Assembly (NCBI GenBank): GCA_902806595.1
Contig: CADCXC010000011.1
Location: 1,488,001-1,552,000, forward strand
From: Pyrenopolyporus hunteri
Taxonomy: Eukaryota > Ascomycota > Sordariomycetes > Xylariales > Hypoxylaceae
DNA: 64,000 nucleotides
Direction: 5' to 3'
The notes under the pieces are model-generated. The model was not told the origin of the DNA. It worked only from the letters and a program-made list of their open reading frames with translations, and made no database searches. A program made the translations under genes and the position numbers. Below, piece by piece: positions 20,985 to 33,624 of the stretch; positions within the stretch are counted from its first letter, which is position 1, and every line of letters begins with the position of its first letter.

Positions 20985-22399
20985 CTAAGCCGCTACACGG
21001 CTGAGTCTACTTGATCTCCTTCTCCCAAGCTCAGCCGGGGCATCGATTGGTTTCGCTTCTTCTTCTTTCTTCTGCTTGGTAAGTTTCCGCGATGCTTTCG
21101 GGGCTGGTTTTTCTTCTTTCTCGTCGCCTTCGTCTTCATCCACATCTTCCTCCTCTTTGATTTCCTGCTTAGTCGGCTTGGACTTCGCCGTTGTTTTAGC
21201 CTTCTTACTCGGCCGTTCTTCCTCCTCCTCCTCCTCAGCCTCCGCCTCCGCCTTGACCTTTTTCACTTGCTTTTTCCCTTTGCCCTTGCCCTTGCTCTTG
21301 AAGAAGCGACTCTCCGTCTCCTCCCCGGCCTGCGGGGACTCCTCCTTGACGTCATCTATGGTGGTGCGCCCCCTCTTTTTCTGCACGCTAGGGACCACGC
21401 AGCTCGTCCGCCCGCCCACCGTGATATGCGTGATCTTCTCACCGCTCGGCAGCGCCGTGGGGGAATCCTTCTTCCCCTTGCCCCATCGGTGCTTGAACAG
21501 CCAGTCCTCGGGGAACTGGTCCGAGTCGCCGAGTTTCTCTACCGCGGTCTCACATACGTACCGGATCGCCTTGTACAACGCGCTTATGTCCGCGTCGTCG
21601 AAGTCGTCGCAGTACTGCTCCGGGTGGAGCTTGGCCTGGTACAGGATCTCGTCGCCGACCCAGTTGCCTATTCCGCTGAGCGTCGTCTGGTCTAGCAGCA
21701 GGGCCTTGATGGGGACGTGTCTGCTCCGCATCTTCTGCCGCAGGAAGTCCTCGGTAAATACGTCTTTGTCGATCACGGGATCCGGCCCGTTCTCGACTAG
21801 AGGCGAATATTTCCTGATGTCCTTGCCGGGGCAGTCCACCAGGCGGACGCGTCCGAACCGCCTAGCATCGGTGAAGGCGACCTCTACTTTAGGGTCGCCG
21901 TCTGTTTCGAGCTGGAACTTCCAGAACTTGGGCGGCCATTGTTCCTTCTCGCCCTTTGTCCTCTCGACATAGCGCGTGTAGCCCGTTTGTATACCCCTGA
22001 TTTGGACCCATCCCGTCATTCCTAGTAAGATATGTCAGTGTAGAACTCATTGTAGGGTTGATTCGGCTTACCTAGGTGCATGACGGGATGCGGTGGCTTA
22101 GACAAGACCATCCAGAAGTATTTCCCCTGGCTTCCAACTTCCATCACCTTCTTCCCGGTAAGGGCCGCCTCAACGGCGGGGCCGCTCGTCCCGGCTTTAC
22201 CGAATACATTGTTGTCGTCTGGTGCGAGTACCTTTTTGATGGTCTTGCCAACTAGATGTAGGCGGAGGAAGTGTGTGACACGAGCAACTTTACATTGTTA
22301 GTTCATACGTTTTGAATCTAAATGTTGCATATCTACACGTTGTATGGGATGCAATAGGCACCTATACGGACATGTCTTACCTTCGGCGATCTCAGGCAT
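20985..22399 (-). CDS. formamidopyrimidine-DNA glycosylase (Fpg/MutM family)
   Basis: Exons: 22399-22381, 22287-22072 and 22021-20985, giving 423 residues. The 19-nt first exon encodes MPEIAE plus one base, so the catalytic N-terminal Pro and Glu (exposed after Met removal) are present. Next come the FpgNei N-terminal beta-sandwich (VARVTHFLR..LVGKTI, GSQGKYFWM, VMHLGMTGW), ARRFGRV, and the H2TH DNA-binding domain (LLLDQTTLSGIGNWVGDEILYQAKLHP). Where bacterial enzymes have a zinc finger, the cysteines are missing and ITVGGRTSCVVPSVQ ends the core, as in the zinc-less finger of plant and fungal Fpg. The last 130 residues are a Lys/Glu-rich tail with repeated KK/KGKGK clusters, probably nuclear and DNA-binding. 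Known role: base excision repair of oxidised purines with AP-lyase activity. Confidence 0.94.
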
Positions 22400-23977
22400 C
22401 GCAGAGATCTAAAAGCAGAAAAGGAACAAACTAAGGAGATTATTACAAGAAAGTTTAATTAATGATCTAAGGCCATGAATTTTAAATTAGATATTAAGGG
22501 TGTAGCTTTGTGAATAGTCGGTACCTCGTAGGTAAGTGTGTGTAAGTGTAAAGGATAATGGGTGGTCCGAGTAAACAAACGCGGGCGCTACAGCTTAGGT
22601 CAGTTGGTGGCTTCAGCACGCCTGGCCGTCTGGCCGTCTGACTCAGTGAGATCTGGGAGCCTGGGACTCTTGGCGTCGAGATCCGCTGAATACCTTAGGT
22701 ACCTAAGTATCTTACGTTAAAGCTATGTGCGAAGAAGTAAGCAAATCCAGAAATACTGTAAATAAATACAGTACATAGGTAATTGGATGGCAACGCACCC
22801 CTATCATCGTATATGTAATTAAGATTAGCGGTACGCTCGCACTGGTAATTGCTAAACGTTGAATGTTATTCGGTGATATTAGCTTCGATGACGGTGGAGC
22901 GGTAAGCTCATGTCGTGAGGTGATGCGAAGCATCGAGATAAAGTACGTTCAGTACCTAGGTACCCAGTACATACATGCACCTCCCTACATGTATGTAGGT
23001 ACCTAGATACCGCTCTAACGACAACAAGTACAAGTAAGTAAGCGGAAAGCCAGCCATCGCGTGGAAGTCGGCAAATTTAGGAAGCTGCTCTGGCCAATCA
23101 GGCCTAGCCTCCAAATAAAGAACGTTGCGGGTAACACCCCATAAACTATGGGCCTATGAAACACAACCAGTGACTTCCTTTGGGACAGCGGCTGACAAGT
23201 CTGAAGCTTAGTGGCTATAGGTGGAGTTGCAGCAGGGCCGTAAGCAGGTCGTACTGACGTTTAGTTCGCACCTGCAGTGATTGCCACTGAAGGGGCGCCC
23301 ACTAATAGCGCTGAGCTCCGTTTGCGTAACCCGGCAGAATTTTTTTCTCTCTCTCTTTTTTTTTTTTTTTTTTTTCCCTTCCCTGCAGGTGGTGAGCCCC
23401 GCGGATTATTGGATTGGACCTGGACCGGATCCATTGTGAAGGAAATTCATCCCTCCAATCTTCTCTTCCTCCTTGTCATGCAGCCGGCATCAACCAAACT
23501 TTCAACAATTACGATTGCGCACAACCCAGTCCAAAACTCGTTATTTCACTTCTTCCCATCTTCGTCATGGATCTTCTTTAGGGTTTGAGGGTCTCCCTTT
23601 ATGCACCTGGCCTTTTCTACGTCGCCCTCAGCTTGAGACCTGTAACCCGTCTCGCTTTCTTACCTCGGTCTTGTGACCCAGCTAAGCTTCCTTCCGGTCA
23701 GGTTCTTCAGCTCGACCTTTTACCGTCGGCTTATAGGACCACAACCGTAATCGGAGCTATTTAGCATCCTTCCGCACCAGAAAACTTTGACGCCAGTCTC
23801 GAAGGCACCGAGCGTTGCACACCACGCGACTTATAACACGCCTTCTGCCCTTCTGCCCTCCTGCCGCAAGCCTAGCAAGCCTAACAAACCAACGAGCCAG
23901 TCGTCGGTCTGTTTCGCCCAAAGGGCCTCTTCTTCGTTTTGACACCGCCTTTTCCGTCCCGTAGTTAGATCGCCACG
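22400..23977. promoter_or_regulatory. divergent upstream region of Fpg and PRPP synthetase
   Basis: This 1.6-kb region has no gene. It contains several AGGTACCTA-type palindromes (about 22697-22706, 22953-22964, 22996-23007) and a CT/T-rich tract at 23341-23377, about 600 bp before the PRPP synthetase ATG. The latter could be a promoter pyrimidine tract. Confidence 0.5.
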
Positions 23978-25541
23978 ATGGTTAGAAACATCGTCATCCT
24001 CTCCGGGAACTCTCACCCGTCCCTGGCAGAGTCTGTGTGTAATATGCTCGGCGTCCCCAGCGGGAACCGCATACTAAGCAAATTCTCTGTTGGAGAGACC
24101 CGCTGCGAAATCCAGGACTCCGTTCGAGGCAAGGATGTATTCATCATCCAGTCTGGAGGTGGTTGCGTGAATGACCACCTCATAGAACTCTGCATAAGTA
24201 CGAACTCTCCGTGTTGCCGAGTTCTCGAGATTGTAATTGTATGTCATCGAGACTAACCGAAAGCAACTAGTGATCTCCGCCTGTAAGACGGGCTCGGCCA
24301 AGCGCGTCACGGCTGTGCTCCCACTGTTTCCATACTCCCGACAGCCTGATCTACCTTACAATAAGGTTGGGGCGCCGCTGTCGAAAGCGCCGACTGAAGT
24401 TCCCGGGGGCAAGTACACGTTTGAGAGCGTCCCGGCCACGCCAGCTCCCGGAATTGTTAAGAGCGCGAGTTTCAACAAGGAGACTGATCTTGCTAGGGTG
24501 ATGAGCAAAACTTCTCTTTCCAATGGAACTACCAATGGCTTGCCCCGTACCAATAGCGAGAACTACTTCAATAGCAACGGAAACACCAATGGCGATAATG
24601 CCTCGGCTCCGAATCACCATACCCATTCGCGCGCCGGGAGCTACACCACCCACGACTACGAGAATCCCGGTCTCATTAACACCTTTCAGGCCAAGCCCGG
24701 GTATAAGAGATGGGTTGCGCAGGCCGGAACCCTCGTGGCGGACCTGCTGACCTGTGCCGGCGCAGACCAGTATGTGTCTCCTCAGCTCAAGGCTGGACCC
24801 GTTTCCCTCGAGTTTCCTTAATCTTGGGCCTTTCTAAATAGCTCTATTTCCGCCCGGTATCTCCACGTAGGAACGTCAGCTAACAGAAGATGCAGCGTCG
24901 TCGCCTTGGACCTTCACGACCCTCAATACCAGGGCTTCTTCGACATTCCGATGGACAACCTGTATGGTCGTCCCCTGCTGAAACGATACATCCAGCAGAA
25001 CATTCCCGACTATAAGGAAGCCGTGATTGTGAGCCCGGATGCCGGTGGTGCTAAAAGGGCCACCGCTCTAGCCGACAGCTTAGGCATGGACTTCGCCCTA
25101 ATCCATAAGGTAAGGTGAATGCGTTACGTATGCTTCTTGAAACTCATTTGGCCCAATTAGGAACGACGACCAACGCGGATCACGGATCGACAAAACGCGA
25201 CGATGATGCTCGTGGGTAACGTCGCCAACCGGGTTTGCATTCTAGTTGACGATCTGGCCGATACCGCCAACACTATCACGCGTGCCGCCAAGCTCGTACG
25301 GAAAGAGGGAGCGACGGCCGTCTACGCGCTCTTGACCCACGGCGTGCTAAGTGGCGACGCCATCGCGCGCATTAACGCTTCGGCCCTAGACAAGGTCGTC
25401 GTGACCAACTCGGTCCCTCAAGATGAGCATAGGAGATTGTGTCCCAAGCTCGAGGTGTTAGACGTCGCACCGATATTCGCGGAAGCCATCCGCCGCATCC
25501 ACCACGGCGAATCCATTAGCGTTCTGTTCCAGTATGATTGA
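23978..25541 (+). CDS. ribose-phosphate pyrophosphokinase subunit with inserted segment
   Basis: Exons: 23978-24197, 24271-24769, 24896-25109 and 25161-25541, giving 437 residues with all phases closing. It is a PRPP synthetase: ILSGNSHPSLAESVC, FSVGETRCEIQDSVRGKDVFIIQ, SAKRVTAVLPLFPYSRQ, the cation site DLHDPQYQGFFDIPMDNLY, PDAGGAKRA and the PRPP-binding loop VCILVDDLADTANTIT. The common size is about 320; the excess comes from a hydrophilic insertion of about 90-100 residues (roughly 110-205, Asn/Ser/Thr-rich) before the cation site. Such non-homologous regions are known from yeast Prs1 and Prs5, which act in hetero-oligomers and link to cell-wall integrity. The PRPP loop is degenerate (DTANTI instead of DT-x-GT), as in regulatory-type subunits. 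The product feeds purine, pyrimidine, His and Trp synthesis. Confidence 0.94.
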
Positions 25542-27444
25542 GCAGTCGCGGGATTCGGGACATGATGGATATTATATTCGGATGTTATATTCCCTTCCGT
25601 CGAGGACGGACCCCCGGCTGAGTAGGGTTATTACTACGGAGACAGTCTGCCAGGACGCCGAGGACGAATACGAGAACGAGACGGGCCGCATTTCACTACT
25701 AGACGAATCCTTCGCGGCCGCGATGAGGATAATGGCGACGCATTTCCTGTTTGGGGGAATTATTTTGGACCCGAGCCTCGAATCGGGCTCGGTTTAGACC
25801 GTCTCTCGTTTAATGCGGAACACGCGAGGTCGACCAGAGCCTCCACCAAAGGTAGGCTGCACTTATCAACTGGCTTGCTTTTCCTTCCCGTCTGCATTTG
25901 CCAACACGACCGGGCACTTCTGGTAATGGTTGGGGGGGTTCTTGCGGACACAGTAGCATCTCATAGAGAGGAGTTTCTAGGTCGGGAAAGTAACAGACAC
26001 TTCTCACAAGCCTACCTCAACGAGGATCGTAAATGCCACGCCGACCTACCGCAAGCTTCGCGTCTGTGATTTGCTTCGTGGTCAGTCCCTTGTCGCCATG
26101 ACGTGGTGAGATCTTTTCACAGTTGCCTATCTATAGGTTTACAGGTATGGGTAGTAGTCGTGAGGTCCCGGTGCATGCTAGTCGATTAGGCACTGAAGAG
26201 TGAGAGGGATTTCTGACTTACCTGTGTATCTCGATACGTTCTAGAAGTGATTATCGGTAGGGCTCGCTGGCGTCGAAGTGTCTCAATAAAAATAAGAAAG
26301 ATCTAGATTAGACATTCCGAATAGTTTACCGTATAGAAGACTCATAAAGAGAGACGATGAGAATATCTAGATACCTGACGCCGAAGCCTAATGAGGCTAA
26401 GTACGATTTCACGGTGGTTGAATATCGAATTCCGTTTCTGCTTCTGTCCCCCCGGAAGTATCTAATGTAGGTACAGTTCCATGCCGTGTAGATACTGTCG
26501 GTACCTACATCATGTGGGTGGATGTATGCAGCATTAGGTACGTCTACGGAGTTGAATCATATGAATTCCTTAGACTTTACTGTGGCTCGAGATTTAGTCC
26601 GTTTCAAAAGCGCCTAGAGCCAATGAAATACCCCAATTACAGGTATATCCTGCTGACCAGATACGGAAAGGGCGTTTCTGGGGTAATTACAGGCGGCAGA
26701 CCGTTAAGGGAAATTGCCGGCGCACTTAGTCTCGTCTCTGATTCAGTGGACCTCGGCATGTGCCTTCTCTCGGTCCACTACCTAGGCTCAGTGCTCTACC
26801 CTCAAGGTCCCAGCTTTTTTATTCCGTCACTTATTATCCATACCGCCGGCTGTAAGTGACAAGGTCACGTCGTTAATAGGTATTACCCCCCTCCATTCGT
26901 CTTGCCAGCGACCATAGACTTTTTTATTTTATTTTATTAATGCTATCATCGTTATTGTCTACAAAAGTGAAGTCGAAGGTACGGGATTCGATTTCATAGA
27001 TTCAATTTGGATCCAGCTTAATTCGTTACCGTGGCTTGTCATTAAAGAGCCACCCCCCCAACCGCCTACGTTACCCGTCCTACGTTCTATCGACTTGGCC
27101 AGCTGGGGTATTCCCATCACCACCACCGACCGAACGAGCCCGAGATATAGCGCAAACCAATCCTTCCCGCGATCGAGCGATTCTCGCATATCTTTGTTCC
27201 TTTCCACTTACCTGCCTCCCGGCCAACTGTCCAGACACAACATAATTACACAGAACCCACATACATCGCCAACTCGCCCGTCCTTCCTTCGAGCAATTCC
27301 CACCATTTAAACCGAAAAAGAAAATCACCAAAAAAAGAGGTCTTAACAATACCCCAATAATAAAACAGCCACCCACCCAACGAAAACCGACGTAAACCAC
27401 CAAAACCAAACCAAAACAAAGACAAAGAGAACCCGTCAGAAAAA
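25542..27444. other. 1.9-kb intergenic region
   Basis: No gene is supported. An ATG-initiated frame at 26512-26859 (115 codons) has no domain, signal or splice context and may be chance. The part just before PEX11 (about 27300-27440) is A/C-rich, typical of a 5' leader. Confidence 0.45.
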
Positions 27445-28241
27445 ATGGTCGCCGACGCGCTCATCTACCACCCGACGGTGTCGCACTACCTGAAGTTCGT
27501 CGCGACGACGGCGGGGCGGGACAAGCTGCTGCGCACGGTGCAGTACTTCGCGCGGTTCTACGCGTGGTACCTCTACCGGACGAACGGGACGCGGGGGGAG
27601 ATCGCGCCGTTCGACGCGCTCAAGAAGCAGCTGGGGCTCGCGCGCAAGCTGCTGCGCGTCGGCAAGAACGTCGAGCACGTGAAGGCGGCGGCGGTGGCGG
27701 CCGACACCAAGGGCACCGACCCGGTGCTGAGGTACGCCGCGGTCGGCCGCCAGCTCGGCTACGCGGGCTACCTCACCCTCGACTCGGCCACGGTCCTCGA
27801 CGCGCTCGGCGCCAGGAGGTGGGCCGGCGCGAAGAGGGCCCAGAGGGAGGCCTACCGCTTCTGGGCCGTCGGCCTGCTGTGCAGCGTCGTCGCGCAGACG
27901 TACACCCTCTACCGGCTGAGGGAGCGCGAGGCGAAGGTCGATAAGAAGGAGGGCGAGGGGGTGGTGGAGAGTAAGAGGATTGCGTTGTGAGTTTATCCTT
28001 TCCTTTCCTTTCCTTTCCTTTCCTTCCCAATATCTTTTTTTTGTTTAATTCCCGGAGCTAACGAGACGGCGATCGTAGGGAACGCGCCGCGAGCCAGCTC
28101 CAGCTCATCTCGGACCTCTGCGACCTTACGGCCCCCACGTCGGCGCTCGGCTGGATCGGCTTCGATGACGGAATCGTCGGGTTGGCGGGCACGGTCAGCA
28201 GTTTGATCGGCATCTACACGCAGTGGAAGAAGACCGCGTAG
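27445..28241 (+). CDS. PEX11: peroxisomal membrane protein Pex11
   Basis: Two exons, 27445-27986 and 28079-28241, give 234 residues, the normal Pex11 length. The start MVADALIYHPTVSHYLKFVATTAGRDKLLRTVQYFARF is the family hallmark: an N-terminal amphipathic helix that binds and bends the peroxisomal membrane. LARKLLRVGKNVEHV follows, then a middle hydrophobic segment (about 145-165) and the C-terminal segment ISDLCDLTAPTSALGW plus a hydrophobic helix near the end (GIVGLAGTVSSLIGIY). Pex11 drives peroxisome elongation and division. The gene is very GC-rich and strongly codon-biased compared with its neighbours. Its intron (92 nt) begins GTGAGT and carries a CCTTT microsatellite. Confidence 0.96.
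27997..28027 (+). repeat. CCTTT microsatellite in PEX11 intron
   Basis: About six CCTTT units immediately after the donor of the only PEX11 intron, followed by T-rich DNA and a GCTAAC branch. Confidence 0.8.
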
Positions 28242-30434
28242 GGGGGATGGCAGGGGGATGTGGGCACGGATGGAGGGGTTTGTATATGTTGAAACCCACC
28301 CCACAGGTGCCTGGAGGAGGGGTGAGTGAGTGCATATTTCAAGGAGAGAAAGAGGACATTTCAAATGTCGGGAAATAAGGCGACACGGCGAGTTCCAGGT
28401 AGATGTTCTCATATCCCGATGACGCACGTGGGCGCGGTCACAATCACAATCACAATCACGATTGCACTGTATGTACAAAAATCCGTCGTTTAATTGCCCG
28501 GCTCTAGACGATAGATATCGAGCCGGAAAGAAAGGGGGAGGCACGCGACGTAGGGAGTTCAACGGCGGTTCTTATCCTGGTTGCGAAGGCGGTTAAGTAA
28601 CACGCATAGTTTTTACAGCTAGTCTTTTCGTTATGAAGATACGGTTTGATTTGTCCAAGTATGGGTGTTTTCTACCTAGGTACGTTGTGGCTTAAGGCCT
28701 ATATGTACAGCGATAACACATTGAAACCGTAGATCGTCATCGGGATTTTGTTAATTGGACGTTTAACCCAAGAGCCAATGGTGTATTTATTATCTTCGCC
28801 AGTGAGGGTTTATGGATAACGGATCAATTGCCAAATCACATGCACCCCCAAGTAGACGTTTGTACGGTCGTGTCCGTCAGGCATGTAGAAGTGGGTGTTG
28901 CCCAACACCGCCTCGGCATCTCCCGCTTTTCTCGGATAACTGGGCGAATATGAGCCGAGATGAGAAATAAAAGTGGCTATGGCCTAACATCTATTGGCCA
29001 TTTCGCTTCTCTTTCATTTCCATCCATTCTTTCTTATATATGACTTTCTTCGATCGCCGAGGTCAGGGAAGTATGTGCTATGTAATGTTTCATCAATCTG
29101 CAGCATGCGAACTATGACATCAACCCCGTCCCGACCAGACGGTCCTGGTCGAAACCAGTCCGGCTTCAACCGCCCCAAGCTGGATGAGCTGATACGCAGC
29201 CGTAGCCCTAACCCACCGACGTAAGCATTAGGGGTGTCTGGTAGCTTAAGTTTAAGGGTGGATGGCGTACATGCTTATCTTATGCGCATACTATGTCTGT
29301 ATCTGGTAACGTAACGGCTGGTCAAATGACGCGTTGGTCCTCCTATCACAGCTGGGTGGTGCTGTATGTCTTGAAATGTTCGGGGTGCCCGATACCCGAC
29401 AGCAGGTTTTCTGTGTATTCGTTATCTGCAAGTTGCCCGCGATATGAGACTGATGATTCTTCAACGATGCGGGAGATGTACAATACCTATCTTATTCGCA
29501 ATCGAATTTCTCGAATTCCTCGGTCTTTTATCACGCTTCTTCCGTCGTGATGGTAAGAGAAAGGACCTTTGAAATAATAGAGATACATGTACATGGAAAG
29601 GCTGTAAGTACCTAGGTACCTACCTACCTCTTATGCATGTCTAATGCTGTTCTCTTCGACAAGAAAAACATTGAAAGAAGCAAAAGACAAGCTCTCTACT
29701 AAGTATTAGTGGACCTTGGCACGGGGTACAGTCTCAACCTCCCATTGGTCAGTAGTAGACCTCACCAGACTCGCATATTGAATATTCTAGTCGACGTCGG
29801 ATGGCCTATTCAAGTTAGCCATATCTCGTTCCCAGCAAGCACGCCCTGAGCGTACATGCTCTGCTGAAGGGGTTCGAATCCCAAAACTACCTCTTGTGCT
29901 ATGTGAGAACGGGGGCTTTAAAGTTAAAAGCCCACAAACTATAGATGCGACTTACACAGATAAGGAAGGCGAGAGCTGGTTAGTCGGGAAGCTATGCTGT
30001 TGCATCACCCGATTGGGCCCAAGGATGCGCAACCCAGCAAGAAAGAAGAACCCTTACATAGCAGGTACTATATCTACATGTACGTACAAGACTTGGTGCA
30101 TATTTTAATATTTATTTCTTATCGTGCCTCTCTTATTTATTATTTTATCCTTCCGCTCGCTCGTCGTCTCGTCCCGTGCACCGTCAAGCTTCCATTTAGC
30201 TATCTGGCGACGGCTATCTGCCAAACCTTGGTACTCCCGTCTTAGAAAAACAAAGTACCTACCTAGTCCTCGCCAGATCCTATAGTATAGCATAACACTT
30301 CTTTCACTTTCACCTCTCAATACCGCGGCTCGAATTATTTGCCTATATTCCGTCGTCATTACTTATCGCCTCATACCAACTTTCCTACCTAGGTATCGCG
30401 ACAGACGCCTCCTTTCCATACCCCGGTACAAAAT
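28242..30434. other. 2.2-kb intergenic region
   Basis: There is no convincing gene. A TCACAA microsatellite (about four units) lies at about 28438-28460. At about 29100-29222 an ATG-initiated stretch reads a Pro/Arg/Ser-rich peptide (start MRTMTSTPSRPDGPG) and ends at a GTAAGC donor-like site. It could be a lone exon or a relic, but no partner exon is found. A palindromic GTACCTAGGTACC cluster lies at about 29607-29623. Confidence 0.45.
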
Positions 30435-32268
30435 ATGTTCTGGCGCAAGGAAAGGGAAGAGGACGGCCAAGAACCGCCGGCGGATGCTCCCGTCGACGCA
30501 GCACCTATCGATCAAAAGCCCTTTTGGCAAGCCATCTGGCCCGTCCTCGCTTGCGGCGCTGGTCTCTTCTCCGACGGCTATGTCAACAACGTACAGCTCA
30601 CATTTTTCTCTTGTTTACCCTAATTATCTCGCATTCTCTTCTAGAATCATCCGTCGGCTTACTTTGCGCCCCGCAGGTTATCGGCTCCGTAAATACGACA
30701 CTAAAACACGAATATGGAGACGTCTACAAGAACTCCAACGCCGCTAGCGTGGTTCCGGCTATCGCATTCGCGGGAACTGTATGGGACTCACCTAGAGGGT
30801 CCTTTATGTGAATTTATGCTTACGTCTATTAGGTCGTCGGTCAACTGCTTTTCGGCTACCTATCCGATAAGTGGTCGCGGAAGGACTCCCTTCTAATATC
30901 GACCATCATCCTGATTATATTTACGGCCCTTGCCGCCGGGTCTTACTATCGGGGCGATGATGTGGGCATGTTCAACATTTTGACCGCATGGAGATTCTTT
31001 GTCGGTATCGGCATTGGAGGTAAGATCTCCACTGGGCCTTGGAAAATAGTATCTAGACTAAGACATGCGCATAGGCGAGTATCCGGCCGGCAGCGTCAGT
31101 TGCGCCGAGTCTAGCGGCGAGTTGAAGAGCGGTACCCGGAATACTTGGTTTATCCTCTTCACGAATTCCATGATAGACTGGGGCTTCGTCTTCGGCGCGT
31201 TTGTGCCCTACGTCGTCGCCGCGGCCGCTCACAACATTTACTACAGCACAATCTGGCGAACGAGTCTAGGAATCGGCGTGGCCTTCCCGCTTGTTCTCTT
31301 TCTCTTGCGCCTTAAGCTCAAAGAACCAGAGGAGTTTTCCCGGAACTCGATGAAGCAGTAAGTTCCGCGCTGCTCCGAATATATTAAAACAATCCCGATA
31401 TTCGTTAAAATTAGTAATACTAACTGCGCGTACTCTAGTGCTAAGACGCCCTACCTTCTCGTATTTAAATATTATGGGTTCAGACTGCTAATCGTTAGTC
31501 TGATATGGTTCATATACGACGTAAGTATAACTCCTTACACCACTTATCGCATTCTAATCATCTCCTTAGTTTTCTGCCTACTCCTTCTCAATTTATTCAA
31601 GCGCGATCCTCTCTAACATTTACGGCGACTCGGGTGTTCTGACCACCATTTTTGGCTGGAATACCGTCATCAATTTGTTCTACATCCCCGGAACCATGCT
31701 CGGAGCCCCAGTCAGCGATCGTCTAGGGCCTCGTTACACCCTCATACTGGGTCAGACACTGCAGGCGGTCGTAGGATTCATCATGGCAGGTTGTTACGCG
31801 AAGCTCTCCCACCCCTCAGTAGTCGGTGCTTTCGCGGTAGTCTACGGCATTTTCCTATCCTTGGGAGAGTTGGGACCGGGAAACAACATCGGACTGCTTG
31901 CGGCTAAGACTTGCGCAACGGGCGTCAGAGGGCAATACTACGGAATCGCCGCGGCACTTGGGAAGATTGGCGCCTTCGTGGGCACGTACGTGTTCGAACA
32001 TATCAACTCGCCGGACGGCAACGAGGTTAAATCGGCCCAGTACAAGTTCTACGTTAGCTCGAGCTTGTGCATTTTCGCGTCTGCGTTAGCGTTACTACTC
32101 CCCAACATAGACCAGGATACCATCACGAAAGAGGACGCGAAGTTCAAGGCCTATCTCGAGAGCGAGGGCTGGGATACGAGGCAACTTGGATTGAAGAAGG
32201 GGGAAAGCATCGAGTCTTTTCCGGTGGAATCAGTTGACAACACCGTAGCCGCGACTAAGGTCGAATGA
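30435..32268 (+). CDS. GIT1-like glycerophosphodiester/phosphate MFS permease
   Basis: Exons: 30435-30590, 30677-30778, 30833-31019, 31075-31357, 31439-31520 and 31570-32268, giving 502 residues. It is an MFS protein with 12 predicted helices. TM1 ends in the FSDGYVNN motif of the phosphate:H+ symporter family (Pho84/Git1). Then come VVGQLLFGYLSDKWSRKD (motif A), RFFVGIGIGGEYPAGSVSCAE, WRTSLGIGVAFPLVLFLLRLKLKEPEEF, and a second half with YIPGTMLGAPVSDRLGPR and LGELGPGNNIGLLAAKTCATGVRGQYYGIAAALGKIGAF. The ELGPGNN block and GEYPAGSVSCAE are characteristic of Git1, the plasma-membrane importer of glycerophosphoinositol and related glycerophosphodiesters. The exact substrate is an inference. Every exon joins in phase with standard donors (one GTACAG, one GTATGG). 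Confidence 0.93.
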
Positions 32269-33624
32269 ACTAGTCAAGCGGTTGAGTTGAGGGAGTTGAG
32301 GGAGTTCGACGGTTGGATACCCCCCTGTTTCCGAAACGAAAACAATACTTTGTTGTCTTCTAGATAACGAGCAACGAGTATAAATAATAGAAAGCAGTTT
32401 ATTCTAAGTTCTTACCAGCTTAGCCACGCCGGGACTTGTGCTTGAGTACTTAGCTCCTATTTAACAGCCTACTCGCCTACGCCATTAACGCCGACAACTC
32501 GAAGGTTATACGTGAAGTCAAATCAAGCGCGAACATGTAACACGCAACACAGGCAAGATTAACATAATGAGCAGGACCAATCTTTCGCACGCGGTCTATG
32601 GACGAATAGGAGATCGTACCCCGGGACGTGTAAGTCGCTATCTAGCACATCCTCGTCCTAAAACTACCCTCACTTATCTATATGAGGCAAGGAATAGACC
32701 CGATGTTTATTCTGGCTATCATAGGACGAGTAAGAGAACCTGAGTAGATTAGTTCCGTCCTGTGCTGCGATGCTCTACCTATTCATCTAGGTATTCACCC
32801 GTACCCTACGACATAACATACATGCATAGCTAGATATTCAACTCCTTTCCGATCGTATATATCCCGTACCGTAAGACTTATTCCTCAAGACCCGTCAAGC
32901 CATCGTCAGAGCGTATTCCTACGAACGCATGCGGAAGGAAATTGGGCCGGGGTAGGATAACACCCTTTCCTGTACGCTCGCTACCTATAAATATTGACCA
33001 TTCTCATTTTTTCGGACCTTCCTCAAAGATTCAACACTTCAGCCATGGGCTTTTCAATCTTTCTCTAATACCTGGGTGCCTATCCAGGTCGATTTTACCG
33101 CAGCTCCAACATCAGATTCCGGCGACCGTCGAATATTCAACTTTACGCGAGTGCAGCGGTTTCTGAACTCAGGGCACAAAAGCTTAGGATTATTCCACCG
33201 TAGGCGAGTAGAATAATTCTAAGACTAGTAGGTTGAAGGTATCCGCAGCCTCAGGCGCCAACTACGAAAAATCCACACTACGAAACATTTTCGGTCTCGG
33301 TTTACAATCAACGCCAGCGTCAAAACTAGTGGCTCCCATTGATAAACTTAATAGTTTTAAAAGGGTTCATCTATCACACAACCGCGAGCCGAGCGTATCA
33401 TATCATTCAGGACAGGCCTTCATTAATCTAGGCTATCAACGCAGTATACGGACCGACTACCTGTGTAGTAGGGCGGCGGAATTATCCCTTCAGCCACACG
33501 TAGAACCGGAGTCGTCTCACAAAATGTACCAACGTGCCATGCCAATAGGCCTTATTTAACTTTCTTTATTTCTTTCTTTCTTACGCCAGGGGTATGCTAA
33601 TGAAAAACAGATCTATCAACGATA
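32269..33624. other. convergent intergenic region
   Basis: 1.36 kb between the 3' ends of the permease and BiP genes. Short open frames (32942-33166, 33233-33559) have no domain or codon bias. No RNA gene is recognised. Confidence 0.5.

Noticed and set aside
26512..26859. 115-codon open frame between PRPP synthetase and PEX11
   Set aside because: No domain, signal, codon bias or splice context; consistent with a chance frame in intergenic DNA.
29860..29890. GGTTCGAATCC, resembling a tRNA T-arm
   Set aside because: The T stem pairs at only three positions, and no acceptor stem, D-arm or A-box is found at the expected distance on either strand.
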